The translations under genes and the position numbers were made by a program. The notes below the pieces were generated by a model that saw only the letters and a list, made by a program, of their open reading frames with translations, was not told the origin of the DNA and did not search any database. Of a DNA stretch of 64,000 nt, positions 32,615-40,879 are shown in pieces; position 1 is the first letter of the stretch; the number at the start of each line of letters is the position of its first letter. The stretch lies in NCBI RefSeq assembly GCF_000179555.1, contig NZ_AECZ01000002.1, positions 186,001 to 250,000 of the forward strand, read 5' to 3'. Source of the stretch: Solidesulfovibrio fructosivorans JJ] (GTDB lineage Bacteria; Desulfobacterota; Desulfovibrionia; Desulfovibrionales; Desulfovibrionaceae).

Positions 32615-33214
32615 ATGCTCCCGTTTTTCGGATCCAAAAGTGAAAAGGATATTGGCGAGCGGCTGCTTGGCAAGCCGCGCCGCTTCCGTCTGCCCCGCCA
32701 TGGCGCGGCCGTGACCGTCCACGGCCGGCTGGTCGCTTTCTTTCGTCGTGAGCACGAGCCCGACGGGCTCATGCCGCCGGCGCCTGGCCGGGTGGAGCTC
32801 ATCGCGCTTTTCGTCACCCGGGCAGGCCGCTACCTCGCCTACTATGTCGTGGCCTACCCCGAGACCGAAGACATCGCCGGCCGCCACGAATACATCCATG
32901 TCCTGGAGAACCTGACGTCCGTGCGGACTTTTCTGGCCGCCATGCACTACCCCAACCGGTTCGACTTCGCGGACAGGCTGGTGGGGCAGGCCCTGGCCAC
33001 CCTGGAAGGCGTTCAGGCCAAGGGGAAAAAGGTCGTCCGGGCCGACGACGGCATCGAAACGCTGGCTCCCGTTCCCACCCCGGCCCCGACCCCGGCGCCG
33101 ATCGATACGACCGCCGCCGTCGCTGACACTCCCGACACTCCCGGCACTCCCGCCCCGCTTGTCGCGGGAGGAGGGGGGAAGGATGCCTCCGGCGGCCAGG
33201 GGAAAACTTTTTAA
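32615..33214 (+). CDS. Hypothetical protein whose stop codon lies inside a hairpin repeat
   Basis: 199 residues from the ATG at 32615 (GGAGG 10 bases upstream). The first ~145 residues look folded and soluble (LIALFVTRAGRYLAYYVVAY, HEYIHVLENLTSVRTFLAAM), then a Pro/Thr/Ala-rich tail (APVPTPAPTPAPIDTTAAVA and more) of low complexity. The TAA stop at 33212-33214 is formed by the loop of the module B repeat at 33196-33231, so the last ~6 codons come from the repeat. The gene may once have ended elsewhere. No family recognised; isolated on this strand. Confidence 0.65.
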   Translation: MLPFFGSKSEKDIGERLLGKPRRFRLPRHGAAVTVHGRLVAFFRREHEPDGLMPPAPGRVELIALFVTRAGRYLAYYVVAYPETEDIAGRHEYIHVLENLTSVRTFLAAMHYPNRFDFADRLVGQALATLEGVQAKGKKVVRADDGIETLAPVPTPAPTPAPIDTTAAVADTPDTPGTPAPLVAGGGGKDASGGQGKTF

Positions 33215-33248
33215 AAAAAGTTTTCCCCTGGACCCCTTTCAAAAACTT
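33196..33248 (+). repeat. Solo module B hairpin overlapping a gene's 3' end
   Basis: Perfect 17-bp arms 33196-33212 and 33215-33231 (CCAGGGGAAAACTTTTT and complement), loop AA, followed by the B tail ACCCCTTTCAAAAACTTG. The left arm is read as the last codons and stop of the upstream gene. Confidence 0.75.
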
Positions 33249-33686
33249 GTAACGGGACGTCAGGAGAAGCCTTCCTCCGTTCCTCGGAGAGAAGGACGTT
33301 TCCGTTATGGGAAGAGGGGTTCCATTGCCCCTTGCGAGGGATCGTCAGCCAGCGGACAGGGACAGGCTGACCGCATATCCCGGTATTGGGCAACGTTTCG
33401 AAGGGTGGAATTTCGTCGCTCTGTGAGGCGGCGTTGCTGGGACGGGAATATTCCCGGGCACGGCGGTGTTTGCGAGCGAAAAGCGCCTGTCCGGGTCCGT
33501 CGGCGTGGGCGGGGCGGGCGCGAAGGCGTATTCTTCAAATATGCGCCGCGCGCGGCCGTCCCGCCCACCCCGACGGACAGCCGACAAATCCAAGCCTGCC
33601 GCAGACTCTATTGTTATGCGAGGGAAACGCTTCCCGGAAGCGCTTCCCCCGCAGCCAGTGATCCCCGTCGTTTTTCTTTCTCTTCC
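33249..33686. other. Intergenic region with nested dyads between convergent genes
   Basis: About 440 bases without a credible gene. It holds a perfect 14-bp palindrome (CGGGAATATTCCCG, 33443-33456), the large stem at 33495-33578, and a small hairpin near 33622-33652 (GGGAAACGCTTCCC, GGAAGCGCTTCC) that could end transcripts of the ferredoxin gene on the minus strand. No RNA family recognised. Confidence 0.35.
33495..33578. other. Large imperfect stem-loop
   Basis: Arms 33495-33513 and 33560-33578 pair over 19 positions with one mismatch (GTCCGTCGG-C-GTGGGCGGG with CCCGCCCAC-C-CCGACGGAC). The 46-base interior can pair further (GGCGTATT with AAATATGC/GCC). It lies between convergent genes. Not part of the A/B hairpin family by sequence. 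Confidence 0.5.
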
Positions 33687-34193
33687 CTACATCTGCCGCA
33701 GCAGGACGCGTTTGCCGTAGGCCTCGCGTTCGTCCGGCGCGGGCGCATCGGGGCGCACGAAACGCAGGGCGTGGGCGGTGCAGCCGGTGACGCAGGCCGG
33801 ATCCAGCCCCGCGTCGATGCGGTCGCGGCAGTAATCGCACTTGACCACCTTGCCCGTGGCTTCGTTCCACTGGGGAATGCGCCAGGGGCAGGCCTGGATG
33901 CAGGCCTTGCAGCCCACGCACAATTCTTCCCGCACGTAGACCACGCCGTCGTCCTCGCGCCGGGTCATGGCCCCGGTGGGGCAGGCCGGCACGCACCATG
34001 GCTTTTCGCAGTGGTAGCACGACATATAGAGGTTCAAAAGGCGCGGCTTGCCCTTGGCCATGTCCGGGCCGACGGACACCAGCTTGCCCGGTTTGGCCGA
34101 GGCCGGCACGCCGTTTTTGACCTGGCAGTGCACCTCGCAGGCATGGCAGGCGATGCAGCGCTTCTTGTCGAGTTGGATCATGTACTTGCTCAT
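33687..34193 (-). CDS. Four-cluster ferredoxin-like Fe-S subunit (PsrB/HycB/DmsB-like)
   Basis: 168 residues from the ATG at 34193 (AAGGAG upstream, ATGA overlap with the preceding gene). Sixteen cysteines in DmsB/PsrB-style groups: CIACHACEVHC, CYHCEKPWCVPACP, CVGCKACIQACP and CDYCRDRI...CVTGC, sufficient for four [4Fe-4S] clusters. It has no twin-arginine or Sec signal, so the complex should be cytoplasmic. Such proteins pass electrons to or from a molybdopterin catalytic subunit. The candidate is the divergent gene at 35020-37113, whose family normally pairs with exactly this type. Confidence 0.92.
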   Translation of the reverse strand: MSKYMIQLDKKRCIACHACEVHCQVKNGVPASAKPGKLVSVGPDMAKGKPRLLNLYMSCYHCEKPWCVPACPTGAMTRREDDGVVYVREELCVGCKACIQACPWRIPQWNEATGKVVKCDYCRDRIDAGLDPACVTGCTAHALRFVRPDAPAPDEREAYGKRVLLRQM

Positions 34194-34789
34194 GCGGGCT
34201 CCTTGGCGGCGGCGGGCTCGGGCGACGCTTCGAGGGCCTGCTTTCGCAGGCGGGTCAGCAGGTCGAGGCGGAAGTCTTCGCGCCGCGTGCCGATGAAATA
34301 GGCGTGGCGGGAAAAGCGCAGCGAAGCGACGGGGCAGATTCTCACGCACTGGCCGCACAGGCTGCACAGGGAATAGTCGTAAGTAAAAACGCCGGGGAAC
34401 TTGCAGCCCTTTTGCGGGGCCGGGGCCATCATCTCGATGCGGGGGATGAGCTCCCCGACCATCTCCTCGGCCTCGCGCCCCTTGGGGCCGGCGTCGCCCA
34501 CCGGGCAGGCCACCGATAGGCAGTTCGATGGACAGGCCCGCACGCAGGCCCCGCAGGCCACGCAGCGCGGGCTCCCCGGATCGTCCTCCTTGCCGACCAG
34601 CTCCACATGTCCCCGGTAGCTGTCGAGGTTTTTCACCTCGCCCATGGGGTAAAGCACCGTGACGTTCGGCTTGGTCAGGGCTTGGCCTGTGATGCCGAGG
34701 CCCACAAACAGACTTTTGATTCCCGTGGCCGCTTCGGCCAGGAGTTCGGTCAGGGTCACGCCCAACCTCCTGCGGCGTTCACCGCTCAC
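34190..34789 (-). CDS. NuoI-like 2[4Fe-4S] ferredoxin-type protein
   Basis: 199 residues. Two CxxCxxCxxxCP motifs, CVACGACVRACP and CSLCGQCVRICP, lie within a NuoI/EchF-like frame. Between them is an extra ~45-residue stretch with three more cysteines (NCLSVACPVG, KGCKFPG). No membrane segment or signal. NuoI-type proteins carry electrons between soluble modules and other clusters. Its stop overlaps the four-cluster protein's start, so the pair forms an operon, divergent from the molybdoenzyme. Together they may link it to ferredoxin, NADH or a hydrogenase; the donor is not shown. Confidence 0.88.
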   Translation of the reverse strand: MSGERRRRLGVTLTELLAEAATGIKSLFVGLGITGQALTKPNVTVLYPMGEVKNLDSYRGHVELVGKEDDPGSPRCVACGACVRACPSNCLSVACPVGDAGPKGREAEEMVGELIPRIEMMAPAPQKGCKFPGVFTYDYSLCSLCGQCVRICPVASLRFSRHAYFIGTRREDFRLDLLTRLRKQALEASPEPAAAKEPA

Positions 34790-34810
34790 GTCGAAAACAG
34801 TATTTTTCCC

Positions 34811-34841
34811 AGTATAAACGGTTTTTTCGGTCTCCTGTCAA
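34811..34841 (-). promoter_or_regulatory. Possible promoter for the ferredoxin pair
   Basis: On the minus strand TTGACA (34841-34836) and TATACT (34816-34811), 19 bases apart, 22 bases before the gene start. The spacing is longer than ideal. Confidence 0.4.
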
Positions 34842-35019
34842 CGATTGGGGCATAAGTTCCCGCCTTCACAAACATTGCCTGCGGATAGCGTGATTCAGTA
34901 TAGTACACGTTCCTCATTTCACAACACTTTTTTCTTGCCACGGGTCACGAATTTCAAGTAATGCGTGAAAGAATCAAATATTTCCGGCAAACGCAACGCC
35001 GCCTGGATTGGAGCGAATC

Positions 35020-37113
35020 ATGGAACGAAAACAAGTCTACAGCGTCTGCGGCATGTGCACGGTGCGCTGCCCGATGATGGCAACGGTCGCGGACAACACC
35101 GTGGTGCATCTGCAAGGCAACCCCCATGCCGCCGGCATCAAGGGGGCGCTTTGCGCCCGCGGGGCGGCCGGCGGGGCGCTTATCGCCGACGACGAACGGC
35201 CCCAGTTTCCGATGATCCGGGCCGGCGAGCGCGGCGAGGGCAAATGGCGCAAGGTGTCCTGGGACGAGGCCTTGGCCTACGTGGCCGGGAAGCTTTCCGG
35301 CATCAAGGATGCCCACGGCGCGCGCTCCATCCTGCTGTCCGATCGCGGCGGACCGTTTCGCGACATGCACCGGGCCTTTTTGAAGGCGGTCGGCTCCCCC
35401 AACTACTGCAACCACGACGCGGCCTGCGCCAGAAACGTGCAGCACGCGGCCCTGTCCCTTTTCGGCTTCGGCCGCAAGGACGTGGCCTACGACTACAAGA
35501 GCAGCAAGCATGTGGTGCTTCAGACCCGCAACATCTTCGAGGCCATAAACGTCAAGGAGGTCAACGACCTGCTCGACGCCAGGGAATCAGGGGCCAAGAT
35601 CACCTGCATCGACGTGCGCAGCACGGTCACGGCGGCCAAGGCCGACAACTTTTTCATGATCCGGCCCGGCACGGACTACGCCTTCAACCTGGCCGTCATC
35701 CATGTGCTTTTGGCCAAGGGGCTTTACGACCGGGAGTTCGCTTCGGCCTGGATCAAGGAGCGCGACCTGGAGGCGCTCAAGACCTTCGTCGAGCCGTACG
35801 GCCCCGAATTCGCGGCCGCCGAAACGGGCATCCCGGCCAAGCGCATCGAGGCCCTGGCTTCCCAGCTCGCCGCCGCCGCCCCGGCCGTCATCTGGCACCC
35901 CGGCTGGATGACCGCCCGTTACGGCGACTCCTTCAACGTCTGCCGCTCGGCCTACATCATCAACATCCTGCTCGGGGCCATCGGGGCCAAGGGCGGGCTG
36001 CCGCTCACCAACAAGGCGGCCCACGTGGGCAAGAAGGGGCTCAAGACCCTGGTGGGGCTTTTTCCCAAGCCCGAGGACAAGCGCGTGGACGGCGTGGGCT
36101 GGATGGAGGGCCGCACCCATTTCGACACCGGGCCGGGGCTGGTCAACCTGGCCTACGAGGCCATCGAGACGGGCGAGCCCTATCCGATCAAGGCCTACAT
36201 CGCCCATCGCCACGATCCGCTCATGGCCTTTCCGGATTCGGCCGACGTCAAGCGGCGCTGGAAGAACCTGGAGCTGCTTGTTTCCGTGACCTTCTCCTGG
36301 TCGGACACGGCCTGGTTTTCCGACGTGGTCCTGCCCATGTCGCCGTACCTGGAGCGCGAGTCCATGATCGCGACCAAAAGCGGCGTGTCGCCGTCGTTGT
36401 TCGTGCGCCGGCGGGCCCTCGAGCCCCGGTTCGACACCCGGGCCGACTGGGAGATCTACCGCGACCTGGCTCGGGTCATGGGCATAAAGGAGCTGGATTT
36501 CGCTTCCATCAAGGACATCTGGGCCTTCCAGCTGGCCGATACCGGCTACGCCATCGACGATTTCGAGGCCACGGGCATGGTCAAGCTCGGCGGGCCGCTC
36601 TACCGCCCGGTGGACGAAAAGACCTTCAAGACGGGCTCGGGCAAGATCGAATTCATAAATCCCAAGCTCGAGGCCGACGGCCTCGTGTCCCTGGCTCCTT
36701 ACGTTGCCCCGGCCAGCCCGCCGGAAGGGCGTTTCCGGGTCAGCTTCGGCCGGGTGGGGCTGCACACCCAGGGCCATACCGTCAACAACCCGCTGCTTTT
36801 TGCCCAGATGCCGGAGAACGTGCTGTGGATAAACAGCGACGAGGCGCAAAAGCGCGGCATCGCCGACGGGGCCGTGGTCGAGGTGCGAAACGGTTCCTAC
36901 GCCGGGCGGCTTAAGGCCAAGGTGACGGAGGGCATCCATCCTGAAACCGTCTTCATGGTGCACGGCTTCGGCCATACCCTGCCCGTGGAGAGCCGGGCCC
37001 GGGGCCGGGGCGTGGCCGACAACGAGCTTATGCCCCAGGGCATCGCCAACTGGGACAAGAGCGGCGGCGGCGTGTCCATGCAGGAGCACTTTGTCACTGT
37101 GACACCGGTCTAG
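35020..37113 (+). CDS. Cytoplasmic molybdopterin oxidoreductase (PhsA/PsrA-like)
   Basis: 697 residues from the ATG at 35020 (GGAG 7 bases upstream). The N-terminal [4Fe-4S] site is Cys10, Cys13, Cys17 and Cys45 (VCGMCTVRC ... LCARG). The Mo/W-ligand position is Cys136 in YCNHDAACARN. Further marks are WHPGWMTARYGDS, VSVTFSWSDTAWFSDVVLPM and the C-terminal VHGFGHTLPVESR molybdopterin-binding domain. By family it resembles thiosulfate/polysulfide reductase catalytic chains, but those carry a twin-arginine signal and this has none, so it should work in the cytoplasm. Substrate is therefore open. It is divergent from two ferredoxin-type genes and followed by MarR and FmdE-type genes. Confidence 0.9.
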   Translation: MERKQVYSVCGMCTVRCPMMATVADNTVVHLQGNPHAAGIKGALCARGAAGGALIADDERPQFPMIRAGERGEGKWRKVSWDEALAYVAGKLSGIKDAHGARSILLSDRGGPFRDMHRAFLKAVGSPNYCNHDAACARNVQHAALSLFGFGRKDVAYDYKSSKHVVLQTRNIFEAINVKEVNDLLDARESGAKITCIDVRSTVTAAKADNFFMIRPGTDYAFNLAVIHVLLAKGLYDREFASAWIKERDLEALKTFVEPYGPEFAAAETGIPAKRIEALASQLAAAAPAVIWHPGWMTARYGDSFNVCRSAYIINILLGAIGAKGGLPLTNKAAHVGKKGLKTLVGLFPKPEDKRVDGVGWMEGRTHFDTGPGLVNLAYEAIETGEPYPIKAYIAHRHDPLMAFPDSADVKRRWKNLELLVSVTFSWSDTAWFSDVVLPMSPYLERESMIATKSGVSPSLFVRRRALEPRFDTRADWEIYRDLARVMGIKELDFASIKDIWAFQLADTGYAIDDFEATGMVKLGGPLYRPVDEKTFKTGSGKIEFINPKLEADGLVSLAPYVAPASPPEGRFRVSFGRVGLHTQGHTVNNPLLFAQMPENVLWINSDEAQKRGIADGAVVEVRNGSYAGRLKAKVTEGIHPETVFMVHGFGHTLPVESRARGRGVADNELMPQGIANWDKSGGGVSMQEHFVTVTPV

Positions 37114-37132
37114 ATGGCTTGGGAATCCAGGT

Positions 37133-37167
37133 ACGGCGCGGGATTTTCGATTTTTTCCCCGCGCCGT
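37133..37167. other. Hairpin after the molybdoenzyme gene
   Basis: Ten-base arms ACGGCGCGGG and CCCGCGCCGT around a 15-base T-rich loop, 20 bases past the stop. It has no T run after it, so a processing or partial termination role is possible. Confidence 0.4.
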
Positions 37168-37208
37168 GCTATCGGCGTGGGAGTCACGAAAATTTTGAAA
37201 ACCCGTTG

Positions 37209-37238
37209 ACCAAATGTAGTTATGTTGGTAAAAACCAA
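37209..37238 (+). promoter_or_regulatory. Probable MarR operator and promoter
   Basis: ACCAA (37209-37213), TTGGT (37225-37229) and ACCAA (37234-37238) form two inverted repeats sharing the middle half-site, ending 6 bases before the MarR ATG. TTGACC, 17 bases and TAAAAA overlap it as a possible promoter. Fits autorepression. Confidence 0.5.
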
Positions 37239-37244
37239 ACGCAT

Positions 37245-37709
37245 ATGGATGCCACACCCCCGACCAGAGAAGAACTGTGTCCCTTCCCCCTGCGCCAGTC
37301 CATCGGGTTTCTTCTGGTGCGCACGGCGCTTCGGCTGCGCCTGCTCGGCAACACCATCCTGCAGGAGGCCGGGGAAGACCTCACGGTGGACCAATGGGGC
37401 ATCCTGAATCTGCTTTGGGAATCCGACGGCCAGACGCCGGTGGAACTGGCCCGTCGCGCCGACAAGGACAAGCCCAACGTCACCCGGTTGCTGCAAATCC
37501 TGGAAGACAAGGGATATGTCGCGCGCCAGCCCGATCCCAAAGACCGGCGCAGCCACAGAATCCTTTTGACCGAGGCCGGCCGGGCCATCAAGGACCGGCT
37601 GCTCGAACTGGGCTCCACCTGCCACGAGCGCGCCTGCGCGGGGCTCTCCGCGCAGGAAGTGGCCACGCTCAAGGATCTGCTCAACCGCGTCTATCGCAAC
37701 GTTTTCTGA
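37245..37709 (+). CDS. MarR family transcriptional regulator
   Basis: 154 residues from the ATG at 37245; the alternative in-frame start at 37119 adds unsupported residues. Winged-helix marks are LTVDQWGILNLLWESDGQTP, DKPNVTRLLQILEDKGYVAR and the DPKDRRSHRILLTEAG wing. MarR proteins typically repress oxidative-stress or aromatic-compound genes and respond to ligands or cysteine oxidation; this one has several Cys (two in STCHERACAGLS). It sits between the molybdoenzyme and the FmdE fusion in the same direction, with overlapping inverted repeats just upstream, so it probably controls this locus. Confidence 0.93.
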   Translation: MDATPPTREELCPFPLRQSIGFLLVRTALRLRLLGNTILQEAGEDLTVDQWGILNLLWESDGQTPVELARRADKDKPNVTRLLQILEDKGYVARQPDPKDRRSHRILLTEAGRAIKDRLLELGSTCHERACAGLSAQEVATLKDLLNRVYRNVF

Positions 37710-37748
37710 TTTTCTTCTTCCAGTGCCGCATCGCGGCCCGAGGTTACC

Positions 37749-39392
37749 ATGGCACAACTGCATGAAAAAGCGGTCGAGGACAGCTCGATCGGTCCGTATA
37801 GCTTTGAGCAATTTTTGGAAGTCGCCGCCGCCTTTCACGGCAATCCCGCGCCGGGACTCATTATAGGCGGCTTCATGGTGGACGCGGCCAGGGCCTTTCT
37901 GCCCGAGGGCATCCTTTTCGACGCCGTGGTCGAGACGAAAAAGTGCCTGCCCGACGCGGTCCAGATCCTCACGCCGCCAAGCTTCGGCAACGGCTGGATG
38001 CGGGTGCTGAACCTCGGCCGCTACGCTTTGTCCCTCTACGACAAGTTCACGGGCGAAGGCTATCGCGTCTGGCTCGATCCCGGGCATTTGCGGGCCTGGC
38101 CGGAAATTCATTCCTGGTACCTCAAGACCAAGCCGAAAAAGGAACAGGACCGGCAGCGTCTTTTCGCCGAGATCAAGGCCGGCGGCCGTTCGCTTTGCCG
38201 GGTGGCCAAGGTGCGGGTGCGGCCGAATTTCGTGGCCAAGCCCCACATGGGGGCCATCGGCGTGTGCCCGGTTTGCGGCGAGGGCTATCCCGCCGCCGAC
38301 GGGGCCATCTGCCGGGGCTGCGCCGGCGAGGCGCCCTATGTCCGGGAAAACGAGTCGCCGAGGCTTCGGGCCATGCCGGTCGGCGAGGCGGCCGGCCGCC
38401 GGGCGCTTCACGACATGACCCGCATCGTGCCCGGCCGCTCCAAGAGCGTGGAATTTTCCGCCGGGGCCGCCATCACCGCCGGCGACGTCTGCCGGCTTCA
38501 GACCATGGGCAAGAACCGGGTCTACGTGGAGGATCTCTCCGAGCCGGACGGCGAATTCATCCATGAAAACGAAGCCGCCCTGGCCTTTGCCGAGGCCATG
38601 GCCGGTCCGGGCATCGTGACTTCCGGGCCGCCGCGCGAGGGCAAGGTGGAACTGCTCGCCGAGGCCGACGGCCTGCTCACCCTGGACAAGGAGCGTCTGG
38701 TCGCCTTCAACCTCATCGAGGGCGTCATGTGCGCCAGCCGGCAGGCCAATCTGGTGGTGGAGGCGGACAAGGCCGTGGCCGGTTGCCGGGCCATTCCGCT
38801 GTACCTGCCGCGCCGGGTTTTTTCCGCCGCCATGCATGTGCTCGAGGCCGGGCCGCTTTTCGTGGTGCGGCCGATTCGAAAGGCCAAGGTGGGCGTGCTG
38901 GTCACGGGCACGGAGGTCTTTTCGGGGATTATCGAGGACAAGTTCGAGCCTGTGGTGCGGGCCAAGGTCGAGGCGCTCAAGGGGACGGTCGTGGCCGCCG
39001 AGAAGGTCCCGGACGACCGCGCGGCCGTGGCCGAGGGCGTGGGGAAGCTGCTTGCCGCCGGGGCCGACCTGATCGTCACCACGGCCGGGCTTTCCGTCGA
39101 TCCCGACGATGTGACGCGGCTCGGCCTCGACGACGCCGGGCTTGCCGACGCCGTGCACGGCATGCCGGTTTTGCCCGGGGCCATGGCGCTGGTGGGGCGC
39201 ATCGGCGACGCCGACGTCATCGGCGTGCCGGCCTGCGCGCTTTTTCACCGCACCACCAGCTTCGATCTGCTGCTGCCCCGGGTATTGGCCGGCCTGCGGC
39301 CGACCCGCCGCGATCTGGCCGTCATGGCCGAAGGGGCCATGTGCCTGTCCTGCCGGGCCTGCACCTATCCCAAGTGTCCGTTCGGCAAATAG
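37749..39392 (+). CDS. FmdE - molybdopterin-binding domain fusion protein
   Basis: 547 residues. About 15-195 is FmdE-like (FEQFLEVAAAFHGNPAPGLI ... IHSWYLKTK) with a zinc-type knuckle Cys173, Cys176, Cys188 and Cys191 (CPVCGEGYPA ... CRGC). About 370-505 is a MoaB/MoeA-type molybdopterin-binding domain (VLVTGTEVFSGIIEDKFEPV, TTAGLSVDPDDVT). The end has four more cysteines (MCLSCRACTYPKCPFGK), a possible metal or Fe-S site. FmdE was named for formylmethanofuran dehydrogenase operons, but fusions like this are met near bacterial Mo enzymes; a maturation or cofactor-insertion role for the 35020-37113 enzyme is the natural reading. Confidence 0.9.
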   Translation: MAQLHEKAVEDSSIGPYSFEQFLEVAAAFHGNPAPGLIIGGFMVDAARAFLPEGILFDAVVETKKCLPDAVQILTPPSFGNGWMRVLNLGRYALSLYDKFTGEGYRVWLDPGHLRAWPEIHSWYLKTKPKKEQDRQRLFAEIKAGGRSLCRVAKVRVRPNFVAKPHMGAIGVCPVCGEGYPAADGAICRGCAGEAPYVRENESPRLRAMPVGEAAGRRALHDMTRIVPGRSKSVEFSAGAAITAGDVCRLQTMGKNRVYVEDLSEPDGEFIHENEAALAFAEAMAGPGIVTSGPPREGKVELLAEADGLLTLDKERLVAFNLIEGVMCASRQANLVVEADKAVAGCRAIPLYLPRRVFSAAMHVLEAGPLFVVRPIRKAKVGVLVTGTEVFSGIIEDKFEPVVRAKVEALKGTVVAAEKVPDDRAAVAEGVGKLLAAGADLIVTTAGLSVDPDDVTRLGLDDAGLADAVHGMPVLPGAMALVGRIGDADVIGVPACALFHRTTSFDLLLPRVLAGLRPTRRDLAVMAEGAMCLSCRACTYPKCPFGK

Positions 39393-39454
39393 CCGCCTCT
39401 TGACCGTGCGGGTTCGCCGTCCTATGGGAGGATGGCGAATCCGCCGGAGGCGCG

Positions 39455-40231
39455 ATGTTACGATTCCTGCCGGCCTTCCTCGCCTGGGGGGCCTTCTTTT
39501 TTCTGCCCGCGGTCTCTTTCGCCTACACGCTGTACGGCTACGAGGACGAGTACGGCATCGTGCATTTGAGCGAGGAAAAGCGGGACGAGCATGCCGTGCT
39601 GCTCTACGAGGGTCCGAGCGACCCCAAGTGGGGCTTTCCGGCCATAAAAAAACGCATCCATGCCCTGAGCGCGGTGGCGCAAAACCGCAACGAGGCCTGG
39701 ATACGCGACGCCACCCGGGCCTATGTGCGCATGGGTACCGCGCCGCTCGGGCCTTCCGGCTACCCGGCGGTCATCGAATCCGGACCGCTTCTGGACCTCG
39801 TGCGCGCCAAAAGCCGGGCCTACGGCCTGGCCCCGGAGCTGCTCTACGCCGTCATCGAGCAGGAATCGCGCTTCACCGCCCGTGCCGTCTCGCCAAAGGG
39901 CGCGGCCGGGCTCATGCAGCTTATGCCCGAAACCCAGGCCACCTTCGGCGTGGCCGATCCCTTCGACCCGGAGCGCAACGTGACCATCGGCGCGAAGTTC
40001 CTGCGCGCGCTCATCGCCCGTTTCGGCACCCTGCCCCTGGCGCTCGCCGCCTACAATGCCGGCCCGGAAACCGTGGCCCGTTCGGGCGGCATCCCCAACA
40101 TACCGGAGACGCAAAACTACGTGGCCCGGATCATGGCCCGCTACGCCATGCTCCAGGAAAGCCATCCCGGCTTGGCCCCGAAAAAGCCCGTCCATGCGCC
40201 CGGCCGGCGCAAGGCGAAGACGAAACGGTAG
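39455..40231 (+). CDS. Exported SLT lytic transglycosylase
   Basis: 258 residues. A signal peptide (FLPAFLAWGAFFFLPAVSFA) is followed by a ~90-residue N-terminal part resembling the DUF4124-like start of such proteins (YEDEYGIVHLSEEK). The SLT/goose-lysozyme domain (about 108-235) has the catalytic Glu in IEQESRF (Glu137), AAGLMQLMPETQ and ALAAYNAGPE. The C-terminus is a short basic tail. It cleaves peptidoglycan in the periplasm. It stands 62 bases after the FmdE fusion, in the same direction, probably as an independent gene. Confidence 0.94.
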   Translation: MLRFLPAFLAWGAFFFLPAVSFAYTLYGYEDEYGIVHLSEEKRDEHAVLLYEGPSDPKWGFPAIKKRIHALSAVAQNRNEAWIRDATRAYVRMGTAPLGPSGYPAVIESGPLLDLVRAKSRAYGLAPELLYAVIEQESRFTARAVSPKGAAGLMQLMPETQATFGVADPFDPERNVTIGAKFLRALIARFGTLPLALAAYNAGPETVARSGGIPNIPETQNYVARIMARYAMLQESHPGLAPKKPVHAPGRRKAKTKR

Positions 40232-40439
40232 TGTCTCATCGGATATTTTTCTTGTGGGAACTGCGTGTTACGTGTGAAACGCACACGCAAGGAACAGGGC
40301 TGGCAGGCGGAAGGACATCCCGGTGGTCCCTTTTGCTGGCGTTTCTTTCCGTGTGTTGTTTGCTCAGAAGCGCAAACGTATTGTGAGCCGTCTTTCGGGA
40401 CCGGCACTGGTCCGTCGGCGGCCTTTTCGGGAGGTCCCC

Positions 40440-40850
40440 ATGCGCGTTTGGTTCGGCGCGGCGTTCTTTGCCGCCGTGTTGGCGTTTTTCACTGGCGGCG
40501 CACGCGCCCAGACCCAGATGGAAATGAACGTCGCGGCCTGCGATGCGGCCAAGAAGGCCGATGCGGAACTCAATGCCGCCTATGCCGCCGTCTTGGAAAA
40601 GAACAAGGACGATCCGGTTTTCATCAGGAAACTGAAGGTCGCCGAGCGGGCCTGGCTGGCCTTTCGCGACGCCGAACTCGCCGCCCGCTACCCGGCCGAG
40701 GACAAGGCCGCTGCCTACGGTTCGATGTATAATTTCTGCTATTGCAATGCGCTGGCCGAACTGACCCGCAAGCGCGCGGCGGCACTCGCGCCCTGGCGCG
40801 ACGGCGTTCCCGAGGGGGATGGCTGTACGGGAAGCTACCCGGTCAGATAA
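40440..40850 (+). CDS. LprI-like exported protein (DUF1311)
   Basis: 136 residues from the ATG at 40440 (GGGAGG upstream), opening with a signal peptide (MRVWFGAAFFAAVLAFFTGG). The mature part is the short helical LprI/DUF1311 domain: ACDAAKKADAELNAAYAAVL, KLKVAERAWLAFRDAELAAR, then MYNFCYCNALAELTRKRAAA, with paired cysteines. LprI proteins of mycobacteria inhibit lysozyme; in other bacteria the role is unknown. Its 3' end is followed by a strong terminator shared with rubrerythrin. Confidence 0.85.
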   Translation: MRVWFGAAFFAAVLAFFTGGARAQTQMEMNVAACDAAKKADAELNAAYAAVLEKNKDDPVFIRKLKVAERAWLAFRDAELAARYPAEDKAAAYGSMYNFCYCNALAELTRKRAAALAPWRDGVPEGDGCTGSYPVR

Positions 40851-40879
40851 GTCCCGGGCGCGCGGGAACGAGACAGGAT

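Noticed and set aside
32249-32714. Short frames in the gap before the 199-residue hypothetical protein
   Set aside because: No ribosome sites, no conserved patterns, and overlapping frames disagree; treated as non-coding.
35020-37113. Formate dehydrogenase or nitrate reductase assignment for the molybdoenzyme
   Set aside because: No selenocysteine position or nitrate-reductase length and motifs; sequence blocks fit the PhsA/PsrA group better.
37110-39248. 712-codon minus-strand frame opposite MarR and FmdE genes
   Set aside because: It crosses two well-supported genes and an intergenic region; His/Gly/Arg-rich noise.
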